From NCBI RefSeq assembly GCF_016924655.1, contig NZ_JAFFJU010000002.1, forward strand, positions 930,001 through 994,000: a DNA stretch of 64,000 bases, read 5' to 3'. Below are positions 1 through 10,506 of the stretch, one piece after another. Numbering within the stretch: the first letter of the stretch is position 1; every line of letters begins with the position of its first letter. The notes below the pieces were generated by a model. It searched no databases, was not told where the DNA came from, and saw only the letters and a list, made by a program, of their open reading frames with translations. The position numbers and the translations under genes were made by a program. Source of the stretch: Sphingomonas arenae. Its GTDB lineage: Bacteria; Pseudomonadota; Alphaproteobacteria; Sphingomonadales; Sphingomonadaceae.

Positions 1-2
1 CA

Positions 3-665
3 CTCCACGTCGCGCTTGGCGCGGCGCTGATCAGCGGCCTTGGCGTCGACACCGTCCGGCAGGCGACCGAGACCCTGAAGAGCTACACCGTCGAGGAGGT
101 GCCGCCTCCGCCTCCCCCGCCGCCCACCCTTGAGCAGGCCGGCGCCCGCCAGGAGCCCGCCCCCGCCAACATGCATTCCCGGCCCCTCCCCCAGGTCGCT
201 CCGCCCCCACGCATCCCCCTGCCCGCACCGCCGGCCGCGGATGTCCGAGCGCCCGAGACCGGCCTTGACCGGACCGCCGGTGCAGCGGACGAGGCCGGCC
301 CGGGGACGGGCGCGGGCGGTTCCGGCAACGGCTTCGGCGGCGGAGGCACGGGCGGTTCTGGCGCCGGCCCCGGCGGCGAGGTCGGCTCTCCCGCGCGCCT
401 CATCCGGGGCATGCGCTCCAGGCTCGACGAGACTTACCTGCGCGGTTTCGCCGTGAGTAGCGGCCGCGCGGTCCTTGCCCTGACCATCGACGCCCGCGGC
501 CGCGTTCAGGATTGCGAGGTCACGGAAGGGACCGGCAGTCCCATGCTCGACCAGGAGCTGTGCGCCCGCATGGCCAGCCGCAGTCGCTGGCAGCCCGCGC
601 TCGACCGTAACGGCGAACCCATCCCCGTCCGCGTCCGCTACACCGCGACCTGGTCGCGTGGCTGA
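3..665 (+). CDS. TonB-family energy transducer, 5' truncated
   Basis: The reading frame is open from the left edge, so the true start lies outside the window. The visible part begins with the end of a hydrophobic stretch, then a linker with eight consecutive prolines, a long Pro/Gly-rich periplasmic spacer, and a C-terminal domain of about 80 residues (DETYLRGF..., then VALTIDARGRVQDCEV-like beta strands, RWQPALDRNGEPIPVRVRYTATW). This is the layout of TonB proteins, which couple the proton-motive force (with ExbB/ExbD) to outer-membrane receptors. No exbB/exbD is visible here. A GTG at 99 could be read as a start but would drop the membrane anchor, so I treat the gene as partial. It is convergent with the next gene, with three bases between stops. 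Confidence 0.8.
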   Translation, partial: LHVALGAALISGLGVDTVRQATETLKSYTVEEVPPPPPPPPTLEQAGARQEPAPANMHSRPLPQVAPPPRIPLPAPPAADVRAPETGLDRTAGAADEAGPGTGAGGSGNGFGGGGTGGSGAGPGGEVGSPARLIRGMRSRLDETYLRGFAVSSGRAVLALTIDARGRVQDCEVTEGTGSPMLDQELCARMASRSRWQPALDRNGEPIPVRVRYTATWSRG

Positions 666-668
666 GCG

Positions 669-2045
669 CTAGCGGGCGGCCACCTCACGCCCACCGCGCC
701 GTTGCGCCAGGCGCTGCGCATCGCGGCCATAGATATCCTGGTAGAAGGCGACCTCGGAGCCGGACGGCACGGCTGTCAGGTAGGTCAGGTACACGGGCAC
801 GGGCTGCGGCAGCGGCACCGCCTGTTCGGGCTTCGCGCCCTTCGCCCGAAGCGGCTTGCCGTACAGCCAGGTCGCCAGCCGCGGCGCAGCCTCCAGCCGC
901 ACGCACCCGCCGCTGAACATGCGTGATGCCTCGTTGAACAGCTCGGTCGATGGCGTGTCGTGCAGGTAGATGCCCTGCGCATTGGGGAACATGAATTTCA
1001 TGGCGCCCATGGAGTTCGACGGCCCCGGAAGCTGCCTCACGCGGATCTCCGTACGTCCCTCCGCGACGGCGCGCCAGTCCACGGTTGACGGGTTCACGAC
1101 CTTCGGATTGTCGCTCCAGTCCGACAGGACCTGGTAACCGCGGCTCCGCAGAAAACCCAACCCCTCCTTCAGCACAAATGGGGCAACCCGCTCGGCGGCG
1201 AGGTCCGGCGGCACGTTCCAATAGGGGTTGAGGCTCGTGAAGCGGATCAGCGCCGCCATCATCGGCGTCGGCTGGACGGGCTTGCCGACCACCACCCGCA
1301 TGGAGTCCACGACCTGCCCGTTCTCCATCATGAACAGGCGCTGCTGCGCGATGTTCACCACGACATAACGGCCAAGGCCGCCTGGCAGGCTGCGCGCCCG
1401 CTCCAGGTTGAGCTGCAGCAGCTGTGGCTGCGATCGCTCGCCGAAATTGCCCTGGATCAGCGCGTTGCGAAGCTCCGCATAATAGGGATGCATCCAGCCC
1501 ATGCCCGCCACAAACCGCGGCAGGGATGGCGACGCCGCCGCCAGCTCGAGCAGTGCGCGCGGGCTTGGCGCCTTGGGCCTCAGCTCCGGATCGACATAGA
1601 TGGTGCCCACGTCCGGCGCATCCCGGAGGTCACGGGCATAGGCCACGTAGGCGCTCGAAAGTTCCAGCTCCGCACGCCGCACCGCGTGCGGGTTCCCGCC
1701 CCAGGCGGCACGCAGGGCCCGTTCGATCTCGCGCGTACGGTAGCGCTTGGGGTTCAGCCCGTCCGACCTGGCGGTTCGAAGCAGCATCAGCAGCTCGGTC
1801 GCCGCATCCCCATTGCTCTGGCGCAGCCACAACGGCTGCCACCCCCGCGCTGCATAAAAGTCCTCGACCGACTGGCCATAGGCCGGCCGCGCCAGCACCG
1901 CCCCCTCGAGCGGTGCAGCCGCAGCCACCGGCAGCGGCGCCAGCGCAAGCGCCAGTCCCGCCGCGACTCCAGGCCCCAAAACAAGACGTGCCGGCCGGGA
2001 TGGCCGGCCGGCACGCTGATCAGCTTTGATACGCAAGCGGATCAT
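669..2045 (-). CDS. L,D-transpeptidase (YcbB-like, YkuD catalytic domain)
   Basis: A 458-residue protein. It has a basic N terminus and a hydrophobic segment (about residues 23-44) that fits a signal peptide or anchor. Next comes a scaffold/peptidoglycan-binding-like region (FYAARGWQPLW, about residue 60) and a YkuD domain with the active-site pair YLHDTPS...MFSGGCVRLE, catalytic Cys near residue 380. Such enzymes make 3-3 crosslinks in periplasmic peptidoglycan or attach proteins to it. The ATG is backed by an AAGGA-type ribosome site only eight bases after the upstream lipoprotein gene, so the two are probably co-transcribed. A perfect 11-bp hairpin followed by a T-rich run lies within codons 11-20 (see separate entry). 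The window holds two more L,D-transpeptidases. Confidence 0.88.
   Translation of the reverse strand: MIRLRIKADQRAGRPSRPARLVLGPGVAAGLALALAPLPVAAAAPLEGAVLARPAYGQSVEDFYAARGWQPLWLRQSNGDAATELLMLLRTARSDGLNPKRYRTREIERALRAAWGGNPHAVRRAELELSSAYVAYARDLRDAPDVGTIYVDPELRPKAPSPRALLELAAASPSLPRFVAGMGWMHPYYAELRNALIQGNFGERSQPQLLQLNLERARSLPGGLGRYVVVNIAQQRLFMMENGQVVDSMRVVVGKPVQPTPMMAALIRFTSLNPYWNVPPDLAAERVAPFVLKEGLGFLRSRGYQVLSDWSDNPKVVNPSTVDWRAVAEGRTEIRVRQLPGPSNSMGAMKFMFPNAQGIYLHDTPSTELFNEASRMFSGGCVRLEAAPRLATWLYGKPLRAKGAKPEQAVPLPQPVPVYLTYLTAVPSGSEVAFYQDIYGRDAQRLAQRRGGREVAAR
1988..2014 (-). terminator. Terminator-like hairpin inside the start of the L,D-transpeptidase gene
   Basis: Read on the minus strand, the stem GTGCCGGCCGG pairs perfectly with CCGGCCGGCAC around a 5-base loop. 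It is followed at once by GTCTTGTTTT. A GC-rich stem with a T-rich tail is the form of an intrinsic terminator, but it sits about 30 bases inside the downstream coding region. It could act as an attenuator between the lipoprotein and the transpeptidase, or be a chance product of GC-rich codons. Confidence 0.4.
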
Positions 2046-2053
2046 TCAGGTCC

Positions 2054-2626
2054 TTAGCCGCGCTCGCCGCTACGGACCGGAGCGCTGTAGGTCGGCTGCG
2101 TCGGAGCAGTGGTCTGCTGCGGAGCGCCCGCGTAATACTGACCGTTCTGGACGTAGCCATCGACTCGGCCGTCGTTGTTCTGGTCGGCCCAGATCGCACC
2201 GGCGAGACCGCCGACGACCGCACCGGCAACCGCGCCCTCAAGGACGCCGAGGCCCGGGATCAACGCGCCCGCGCCGGCACCAACCGCAGCGCCAACACCG
2301 GCACCCGTGGCAACGCGGCCGAGGGTCGAGTCATAGCCCTGCGGCTGGCCCTGGTAATACTGGCCGTTCTGGACATAGCCGTCGGCATAACCGTCATTGT
2401 TCTGGTCGGCCCATACGGCGCCGGCCAGGCCGCCGATGGCCGCACCGACGGCCGCGCCGGCGATCGGGCTCACGCCCGGAACCACTGCGCCAACGGCCGC
2501 ACCGCCGACTGCGCCCACGCCAGCACCGGTCGCCGCATCCGCGAGGGTGTCGTTGCCGGTGGTCGAGCAGGCGCCCAGTGCGAGCGAGCTGGCTGCTGCC
2601 AGTGCCAAAATCTTCGTCTTCATCAT
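2054..2626 (-). CDS. Glycine-zipper lipoprotein with duplicated module
   Basis: A 190-residue predicted lipoprotein. The start MMKTKI is preceded by GGGAGAAGG, so the longer upstream reading frame is not used. A signal peptide ends in the lipobox LGAC. The mature part is two copies of one module. Each has a glycine/alanine-rich zipper segment (GAGVGA..GGAAVGA), then WADQNNDG, then DGYVQNGQYY. The DQNNDGxxDG stretch resembles the first half of a calcium-binding EF-hand or dockerin loop (DxNxDGxxD). Glycine zippers of this type associate with outer membranes. The gene lies eight bases upstream of the L,D-transpeptidase gene, which suggests a cell-wall role, but the function is unknown. Confidence 0.75.
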   Translation of the reverse strand: MMKTKILALAAASSLALGACSTTGNDTLADAATGAGVGAVGGAAVGAVVPGVSPIAGAAVGAAIGGLAGAVWADQNNDGYADGYVQNGQYYQGQPQGYDSTLGRVATGAGVGAAVGAGAGALIPGLGVLEGAVAGAVVGGLAGAIWADQNNDGRVDGYVQNGQYYAGAPQQTTAPTQPTYSAPVRSGERG

Positions 2627-2909
2627 GCCTTCTCCCGATGGTTGAATGGCAGCCCGTGCCCCGGACGCGGGAAACACCCGGCGTCGGCGCACGAAGTCAG
2701 CACCCGGCCTAACGACACACCGCACAAAAGAGTTCCGGGTCGGTAACAACCGGCTGAAAGCGAAGGGATTATGCCGTCCGCATTTGCACGTCGGGGCTTC
2801 ATCTTCCTCCGAAAACACGGAAGCTGGACCCGGATCCCGCTTGCCACGAAGGCGGCCGGCCCCATGTTAACGACCGACCGCCAGTGCGGTGAGACCAGTG
2901 AGGACACCC
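2627..2909. other. Divergent intergenic region, lipoprotein / msrB
   Basis: About 280 bases between two divergent genes. It should hold both promoters, but I see no clear -35/-10 pair on either strand, no riboswitch-like structure and no credible small gene. Confidence 0.5.
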
Positions 2910-3359
2910 ATGCCCACGTACGAAAAATCCGAAGACGTTATCGCCCGCCTGACGCCCGAGCAGTTCCACGTGACGCAACGCAACGGAACGGAACGTCCCG
3001 GCACCGGAGAGCTCCTCCACAACAAGGAGCCTGGCATCTACGTCGACATCGTGTCGGGGGAACCGCTGTTCGCCTCTTCCGACAAGTATGAATCGGGTTG
3101 CGGCTGGCCCAGCTTCACCAAGCCCATCGAACCGGCCAATGTCGCGGAGCTGCGCGACACCAGCCATGGGATGATCCGGACCGAGGTCCGCTCCCGCCAC
3201 GGCGACAGCCACCTGGGCCATGTCTTCGACGACGGCCCCCGGGACCGCGGCGGTCTGCGCTACTGCATCAACTCCGCCTCGCTGCGCTTCATCCACCGCG
3301 ACGACATGGAGCGGGAAGGTTACGGCGCATACCTGTCCCAGGTCGAGGACGTACGCTGA
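2910..3359 (+). CDS. msrB: Peptide-methionine (R)-S-oxide reductase, cytosolic type
   Basis: A 149-residue MsrB that reduces methionine-R-sulfoxide in proteins. I chose the ATG at 2910 because GAGG lies about 7 bases upstream; a GTG at 2889 is possible. Seen: SGCGWPSF (resolving Cys), [14 protein letters not shown], and [11 protein letters not shown] with the catalytic Cys. The two CxxC zinc pairs found in E. coli-type MsrB are absent, so this is the non-zinc form. There is no signal peptide, so it should act in the cytosol. A second, exported MsrB with the opposite cysteine pattern lies at 22698-23186. Confidence 0.92.
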   Translation: MPTYEKSEDVIARLTPEQFHVTQRNGTERPGTGELLHNKEPGIYVDIVSGEPLFASSDKYESGCGWPSFTKPIEPANVAELRDTSHGMIRTEVRSRHGDSHLGHVFDDGPRDRGGLRYCINSASLRFIHRDDMEREGYGAYLSQVEDVR

Positions 3360-3392
3360 GGCGGAAAAGGCTGATGCGCGCCGAATAAACGC

Positions 3393-3485
3393 TGGCGGAG
3401 ACGGAGGGATTCGAACCCTCGGTAGGAGTAATCCCCCTACGGCGGTTTAGCAAACCGCTGGTTTCAGCCACTCACCCACGTCTCC
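3393..3485 (-). tRNA. tRNA-Ser (GCU anticodon)
   Basis: The minus strand folds as a class II tRNA. The acceptor stem GGAGACG pairs with CGTCTCC. The anticodon arm is GCGGTTTGCTAAACCGC with anticodon GCT. A long variable arm (GTAGGGGGATTACTCCTAC) follows, then a T arm with GGTTCGAATCC. The 3' CCA is encoded (tgg at 3393-3395). Without CCA the gene spans 3396-3485. It reads serine AGC/AGT codons. Confidence 0.97.
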
Positions 3486-3505
3486 GGATGCGGCAGGACA
3501 CGGCG

Positions 3506-3532
3506 CTTAGCGGAGAGGGGCGCGCGGTTCAA
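3506..3532 (-). promoter_or_regulatory. Promoter of tRNA-Ser
   Basis: TTGAAC, a 15-base spacer and GCTAAG on the minus strand, ending about 20 bases before the tRNA 5' end. This fits the Caulobacter housekeeping promoter form (TTGACGS, 10-14 bases, GCTANAWC). Confidence 0.5.
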
Positions 3533-3740
3533 CCGCCCTTCTCGTGCGCCCTCCATAGTCGGCTTCAGGGTAACTTCCACCGTCGCGCAGCAACGTCGGA
3601 TAGCCGACATAGAAACGGGTCTAAGCCTTTGTAACTTAAGCTATTGCAGTCGGTCGGAACGTTGGCGTAATGCTGTGCGCGTAGGGGGATCGCGGCGCTT
3701 GCGGCGAGATGATTGTCTACGCCGCACAGAGGGGGATTGC
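3533..3740. other. Intergenic region upstream of the Crp/Fnr gene
   Basis: Somewhat AT-richer sequence around 3600-3650. A GCTATT box occurs at 3640-3645 but lacks a good -35 partner. No gene or stable hairpin was seen. Confidence 0.4.
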
Positions 3741-4514
3741 ATGAACCAGCCGGTCGAAGCTCTCGTGGGTGACGAGTTCGACGGAGCCTTCCAGGGCAAC
3801 CGCCTCCTGGCAACGCTGGGTCCGGCCGAGCGCAACCTCTTGCGGCCGCACATGACGCTGGTCGAGATGGCGGCGGGGGACACCGTGCTGAGCGCGGGTT
3901 CGCCCGTCACGCGCAGCCTGTTCCCTTTCGATAGCCTGGTCGTCTCCATGATGGTCGAACTCTCGGGCGGCCGCTCGGTCGAAGTCGCCTCGGTCGGCAA
4001 GGAAGGTGCGGTCGGCGGGATCGTCAGCTGCGGGAACTCGCCCGCCTTCACCCATGCCGTGGTCCAGATCGGCGGCCCGGCGGTCACCATCCCTATCCAC
4101 GCCCTGGAGCTGGCAAAGCAGGCGTCCAAGCACCTCGAGCACCTGTTCTGCCGCTACGCCGATTATCTGCTGGCGCAGGTCATGCAGTCCGCCGCCTGCA
4201 ACAGCTTCCATCCGATCGACGCCCGCGCCGCGCGGTGGCTCCTCCACGTGCAGGATCGCGTGGGTGACGACCGCATCACCCTGACGCAGGAAGCGCTCGC
4301 GGCCATCCTGGGTGTCCAGCGGACCACGGTGAACGCGGTCGCCCGCGTGCTGCAGGAGCAGGGGCTCATCTCCTACCGTCGCGGCAACATTCAGGTAGCG
4401 GACCGCGAGGGGCTGATGAAGGCGGCCTGTGAATGCTATGCCGCAGTGGAGGGCCACTTCGCCGCCGTCCTGGGCGAAGACGGCCGCGGCGGTCCGATGA
4501 GCGACTGCGCTTAA
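3741..4514 (+). CDS. Crp/Fnr-family transcriptional regulator
   Basis: A 257-residue regulator. The ATG at 3741 follows GAGGGGGA, so I reject the longer frame from 3675. Residues about 20-140 form a cyclic-nucleotide-binding-like beta-roll ([19 protein letters not shown], then [16 protein letters not shown]). Residues about 175-230 form a Crp-type winged helix ([23 protein letters not shown]...[16 protein letters not shown]). There is no Fnr-type N-terminal cysteine cluster, so iron-sulfur sensing is unlikely; the ligand is unknown. Its last four bases (TTAA) overlap the stop of pyrC on the other strand. Confidence 0.88.
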   Translation: MNQPVEALVGDEFDGAFQGNRLLATLGPAERNLLRPHMTLVEMAAGDTVLSAGSPVTRSLFPFDSLVVSMMVELSGGRSVEVASVGKEGAVGGIVSCGNSPAFTHAVVQIGGPAVTIPIHALELAKQASKHLEHLFCRYADYLLAQVMQSAACNSFHPIDARAARWLLHVQDRVGDDRITLTQEALAAILGVQRTTVNAVARVLQEQGLISYRRGNIQVADREGLMKAACECYAAVEGHFAAVLGEDGRGGPMSDCA

Positions 4515-5545
4515 GCGGCCAGGCGCCAGCCGATCGTCTCTCCGGCGTGGAAGGGGACGAGGCTGCTGCCCGCAGCGGACACGCCGGCAGGCACCGGCAC
4601 CTCGGCCCGCTCCAGCGTGACCGTCCCTTCGTTCAGCGGCAAGCCGTAGAAGCGTGGTCCGTTCTCGGAGGCGAAGGCTTCCAAGAGGTCCAGCCGCCCT
4701 TCCTCGTCGAACACCGTGGCATAGCTCTCCAGTGCGTAAGGCGCGTTGAAGATGCCTGCGCAGCCGCAGCTCGACTCCTTGGCTTCCTTGAGGTGCGGAG
4801 CACTGTCGGTGCCGAGGAAGAACTTGGGGCTGCCTGACACCGCCGCGGCACGCACCGCCAGCCGATGCTGCTCGCGCTTGGCGACGGGCAGGCAGTAGGC
4901 ATGCGGCCGGATGCCGCCGGCAAAGATGGCGTTGCGATTGATGATGAGGTGCTGCGGCGTGATCGTCGCTCCGACCCGCTCCGGCGCTTCCATCACGAAC
5001 TGCGCCGCATCGGCGGTGGTGATGTGCTCGAACACGATCCTGAGCGCCGGAAAGTCGCGGACGAGGTGCTGGAGGATGCGCTCGATGAACACCGCCTCGC
5101 GATCGAAGATGTCGACCTCCGGGTCGGTCACCTCGCCGTGCACCAGCAGCGGCATGCCGATCCGCTGCATGCGCTCGAGCGCCGGAAAGATGTTGCGGAC
5201 GTCGGTAACGCCATGGGCGCTGTTGGTGGTGGCGTTCGCGGGATAGAGCTTGGCCGCCACCCACACGCCTTCCGCATGGCCTACCTCCAGCTCGTCAGGG
5301 TCGGCGCCGTCGGTCAGGTAGCAGGTCATCAGCGGCGTGAAGCCCGCGCCCGCCGCCGCGCGGATGCGCTCGCGATAGGACGCCGCGGCTGCGATCGTCG
5401 TCACCGGCGGCGTCAGGTTCGGCATGATGATCGCCCGTGCGAACTGGCGCGCGCTGTAGGGCGCGACGGCCCGCAACATTTCCCCGTCCCGCAGATGGAG
5501 GTGCCAGTCGTCCGGGCGGCGGATGGTGATGCTTTGCGTTTCCAC
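4511..5545 (-). CDS. pyrC: Dihydroorotase, class II (dimeric type)
   Basis: A 344-residue enzyme that closes carbamoyl-aspartate to dihydroorotate in pyrimidine synthesis. Metal and catalytic motifs are visible: DWHLHLRDG near the N terminus, [11 protein letters not shown] with the lysine expected to be carbamylated, HGEVT, FEHITT, and GTDSAPH. The length is typical of the E. coli PyrC type. Only 23 bases separate it from the divergent ygfZ. Its stop overlaps that of the Crp/Fnr gene. The closing gene of the pathway, pyrE, enters the window at the far right end. Confidence 0.96.
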   Translation of the reverse strand: METQSITIRRPDDWHLHLRDGEMLRAVAPYSARQFARAIIMPNLTPPVTTIAAAASYRERIRAAAGAGFTPLMTCYLTDGADPDELEVGHAEGVWVAAKLYPANATTNSAHGVTDVRNIFPALERMQRIGMPLLVHGEVTDPEVDIFDREAVFIERILQHLVRDFPALRIVFEHITTADAAQFVMEAPERVGATITPQHLIINRNAIFAGGIRPHAYCLPVAKREQHRLAVRAAAVSGSPKFFLGTDSAPHLKEAKESSCGCAGIFNAPYALESYATVFDEEGRLDLLEAFASENGPRFYGLPLNEGTVTLERAEVPVPAGVSAAGSSLVPFHAGETIGWRLAA

Positions 5546-5568
5546 GGGGCCGCTCTTAGCTAACAGCC

Positions 5569-6270
5569 ATGCCCGCCACCACCCTCGCCGACCGCGCCTT
5601 GATCCGTCTCTCCGGACAGGACGTCCGCGGCTTCCTTCAGGGCCTCGTCACCAACGACGTCGCTGGCGAATTGCCAGTTTGGACCGGCCTGCTGACCCCG
5701 CAGGGCAAGTGCCTCTTCGATTTCCTGGTGTGGGCAGATGGCGAGGACCTGCTGCTCGACTGCGAGGCGGCTGCGGCAGATGATCTCGCCAAGCGGCTGA
5801 CGCTGTACCGCCTGCGCCGGCCGATCACGATCCGGCGCGTCGAGGAGCTGGCGGTGCATTGGTCCTTCGACCTCGAGCAGGGGCAACCCGATCCCCGGCT
5901 CGACGCGCTGGGCCGGCGCTGGATTGCGCCCGGAACCGAGTCTGCTTCGGGCTGGCTTCGGCACCGCCTCTCCCTCGGCGTCTGCGAGGGCCGGGCGGAA
6001 CTCGGCGACCTGCTCTGGCTGGAATGCAATGCGGCCGAACTGAACGGCGTCAGCTTCACCAAGGGCTGCTTCGTCGGACAGGAAAACACCGCCCGCATGA
6101 ACTGGCGAAGCAAGGTCAACCGGCGACTGGTGGTCGTCTCAGCAACCGAGCCCGGCCCGCGGACGCGCGTCTTCTATCCCGAACTTGGGCTCGCCGTGGA
6201 GCATCGCCGGGTCGAGGACCTCGCCGACGCTGCCCTGCCCGCGTGGCTCGCCGAAGCGCTTGCGAGCTAG
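5569..6270 (+). CDS. ygfZ: Folate-binding YgfZ/GcvT-like protein
   Basis: A 233-residue protein with the signature [13 protein letters not shown] (KGCxxGQE), diagnostic for YgfZ. YgfZ proteins bind folate and help assembly or repair of certain iron-sulfur enzymes, such as MiaB. The cysteine of the motif is present. The neighbouring genes include aconitase, an iron-sulfur enzyme, but it is transcribed convergently, so this is only a loose link. The stop overlaps that of the next gene (CTAG). Confidence 0.9.
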   Translation: MPATTLADRALIRLSGQDVRGFLQGLVTNDVAGELPVWTGLLTPQGKCLFDFLVWADGEDLLLDCEAAAADDLAKRLTLYRLRRPITIRRVEELAVHWSFDLEQGQPDPRLDALGRRWIAPGTESASGWLRHRLSLGVCEGRAELGDLLWLECNAAELNGVSFTKGCFVGQENTARMNWRSKVNRRLVVVSATEPGPRTRVFYPELGLAVEHRRVEDLADAALPAWLAEALAS

Positions 6271-6524
6271 GCGGCCGGGGACCGGCGCCTCAGGATCGCC
6301 TGCAACGCCACGATACCGATGCCCATCCAGACGATGTTAAGCACGGCCGATGGCAGCGCTCCGTGCCACCAGCCATTGATCGCGAATCCCGCCGCGCCGA
6401 CGACGTTCATCGACTGGTAGGCGATGCTGTTGGCCTGCAACTTGCCGGCGGTCAGCAAACCATAGGCGCCCAGGATCAGCACCGCTCCGGTCCAGCCGAC
6501 GATTTCGACCAACAGGTTCAGCAT
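6267..6524 (-). CDS. Small membrane protein, CBU_0592-like
   Basis: An 85-residue protein, almost all hydrophobic, with about three membrane segments. Sequence features such as VGWTGAVLILGAYGLL, LQANSIAYQSMNVVGA and INGWWHGALPSAVLN match the CBU_0592-type membrane domain of unknown function. It starts inside the end of the upstream small gene (7-base overlap). That makes it the last gene of the acnA operon, whose stop is shared (CTAG) with convergent ygfZ. Confidence 0.75.
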   Translation of the reverse strand: MLNLLVEIVGWTGAVLILGAYGLLTAGKLQANSIAYQSMNVVGAAGFAINGWWHGALPSAVLNIVWMGIGIVALQAILRRRSPAA

Positions 6525-6915
6525 CCGACGACCCTCCGCCGAGCCGCTTCGGCTCCGCCGCAATACCACGCGTCGGTGGCGCCGATCACATATTCGACCA
6601 CCTCCCAGTGGCCCTGCTTCCGCCGGAGGACGGCATCGACCCGCAGGCCGTCCATGTTGTCCCAATCCTCCCCGAACAGCGCCAGCCCGTCGATCCGGGT
6701 TCCGCCGGGCCGCTGCGGCTCCGCCACGACGAACGCCCACGCGCCATCGCTGCGCAGCGTGTCCACCACGAACTCGACCTTGCCCCGCAGGCGCGCCTCG
6801 ACCGCAGGCCGAAGCGTATCCAGGATCGCCGCCCGCTCGGCCGATCCAGCGGGTGGAGTGATCACCCGCGGCGGCGATGTCGCCAGCAGCATGGCGGCAA
6901 GGGCCGCCGGGAGCA

Positions 6916-6916
<1 letters not shown>
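6518..6916 (-). CDS. Conserved secreted protein of unknown function
   Basis: A 132-residue protein starting MLPAALAAM with a signal peptide of about 20 residues. The start ATG overlaps the acnA stop (ATGA), so translation is probably coupled. The mature part carries DTLRPAVEARLRGKVEFVV, then WAFVVAEPQRPGG and GHWEVVEYVIGATDAWY, a small alpha/beta pattern. I recognise no named family. Its position argues for co-expression with aconitase, but the product is predicted to be exported, so a direct link is unclear. Confidence 0.72.
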
Positions 6917-9594
<2,678 letters not shown>

Positions 9595-9632
9595 GGCGCT
9601 TTCCTGCTTCGAACGAGGGAATTGGCGCGGCC

Positions 9633-9659
9633 CTTAGCAAGCCTCCCCTGCCCCCGCAA
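9633..9659 (-). promoter_or_regulatory. Promoter of acnA
   Basis: TTGCGG, 15 bases, GCTAAG on the minus strand. This is the same spacing and -10 box as the tRNA-Ser promoter and leaves a leader of roughly 30 bases. Confidence 0.5.
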
Positions 9660-9665
9660 ACGCCC

Positions 9666-10160
9666 TCACGCGCTCCCGCCGGTCTTTCGGCGCCGGCTCT
9701 TCACCTGCGCCTTCGCCCGGGCGCCCGCCTGTTCGACAGCCGCCTTAGCCGCCGCCCGCTCTCCCGGGTCGCCGGCCCGCTCGCCCTGGGCGTCGATCGC
9801 CTCCTTGGCCTGCTCCTTCAGCTCCTCGATCTCCTCCTCCTCGAGCACCTCTATGCCCGCCATCTCGTCGCGGGCGCCCTTCATGGCGTGAAGCAGCTCG
9901 TCGAGCTTCGCGTGCATGGCGACATCGCGCTTGCGATCTTCCGCTTCCCGGTCGTTCTGACGATTGAGGACCATCTGCGTGAGGGTGATCGCAAGGATGG
10001 AGAGAGCCGCCGTCAGCGACTCCGCATGAAAGCCCAGCCAGAACCAGGCCACGCAGAAGAGGATGACCCCGACCTGCAGGTAAGGGTGGGCGAACAGGTT
10101 GCTGACCCATTCGGAGATGCGATCCCCGATTTCGACCAGCTTGCTCTTCCGCACAGACAT
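9666..10160 (-). CDS. Low-affinity iron permease family protein
   Basis: A 164-residue membrane protein. The N-terminal half has two membrane segments (LQVGVILFCVAWFWLGF and LTAALSILAITLTQMVL) followed by NRQNDREAEDRKRDVAMHAK. This matches bacterial members of the low-affinity iron permease (Fet4-like) family. The C-terminal third is a charged, probably coiled tail (EVLEEEEIEELKEQAKEAID, then Ala/Arg/Lys-rich). Metal transport by these short proteins is not established, so the name is a family label. Confidence 0.8.
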   Translation of the reverse strand: MSVRKSKLVEIGDRISEWVSNLFAHPYLQVGVILFCVAWFWLGFHAESLTAALSILAITLTQMVLNRQNDREAEDRKRDVAMHAKLDELLHAMKGARDEMAGIEVLEEEEIEELKEQAKEAIDAQGERAGDPGERAAAKAAVEQAGARAKAQVKSRRRKTGGSA

Positions 10161-10292
10161 CAGGGCACGAACGCCGCCTCGTGAAAGTTGTTGCGTCGAA
10201 ACGAACTGCCCGCACGTTGGTCAGAGGGAACAAAGCTCGCCCCAACCGGTTGTGCTCTCGTGGAAAAGCGTACGCCCGCGGGGATCCCAGAC

Positions 10293-10496
10293 ATGTTCGC
10301 CACGCCCGAGTTCAATCGCCGGATGGCATCGCTCCAGCGGGCGGAGGCTGGCCGATCCGGCGTGCCCGTGCGCTCTCCGCTGGCCAAGGTGGCGCTTGCC
10401 CGGCGTCTGTCGGCCCGCGCTGCCGATCTGCCAGGGGCGGTCGACCCGGTCGCCGCCTCCGTGCCGGACTGCCGGCCGCTCTTCTTCGGCGCCTGA
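10293..10496 (+). CDS. Hypothetical protein
   Basis: A possible 67-residue protein from an ATG at 10293 (MFATPEFNRRMASLQ). It has GC-rich third positions like real genes of this genome. A GGGG run lies about 8 bases upstream. The same frame stays open back to a TTG at 10188, but the ATG is the simplest start. No domain or signal peptide was seen. It sits alone between two genes on the opposite strand, so it may be spurious. Confidence 0.35.
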   Translation: MFATPEFNRRMASLQRAEAGRSGVPVRSPLAKVALARRLSARAADLPGAVDPVAASVPDCRPLFFGA

Positions 10497-10506
10497 AGGC
10501 CAGGCC

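Noticed and set aside
99-665. GTG at 99 as the true start of the TonB-like gene.
   Set aside because: The frame continues to the window edge with a plausible membrane segment, which TonB needs, so the gene is more likely truncated by the window.
3717-5264. A long minus-strand frame (515 codons) across the Crp/Fnr gene and pyrC.
   Set aside because: It runs through two well-supported genes in another frame and has no recognisable domain.
10160-10387. A 75-codon minus-strand frame opposite the small hypothetical gene at 10293.
   Set aside because: No ribosome site or domain, and it overlaps the start region of the iron permease gene.
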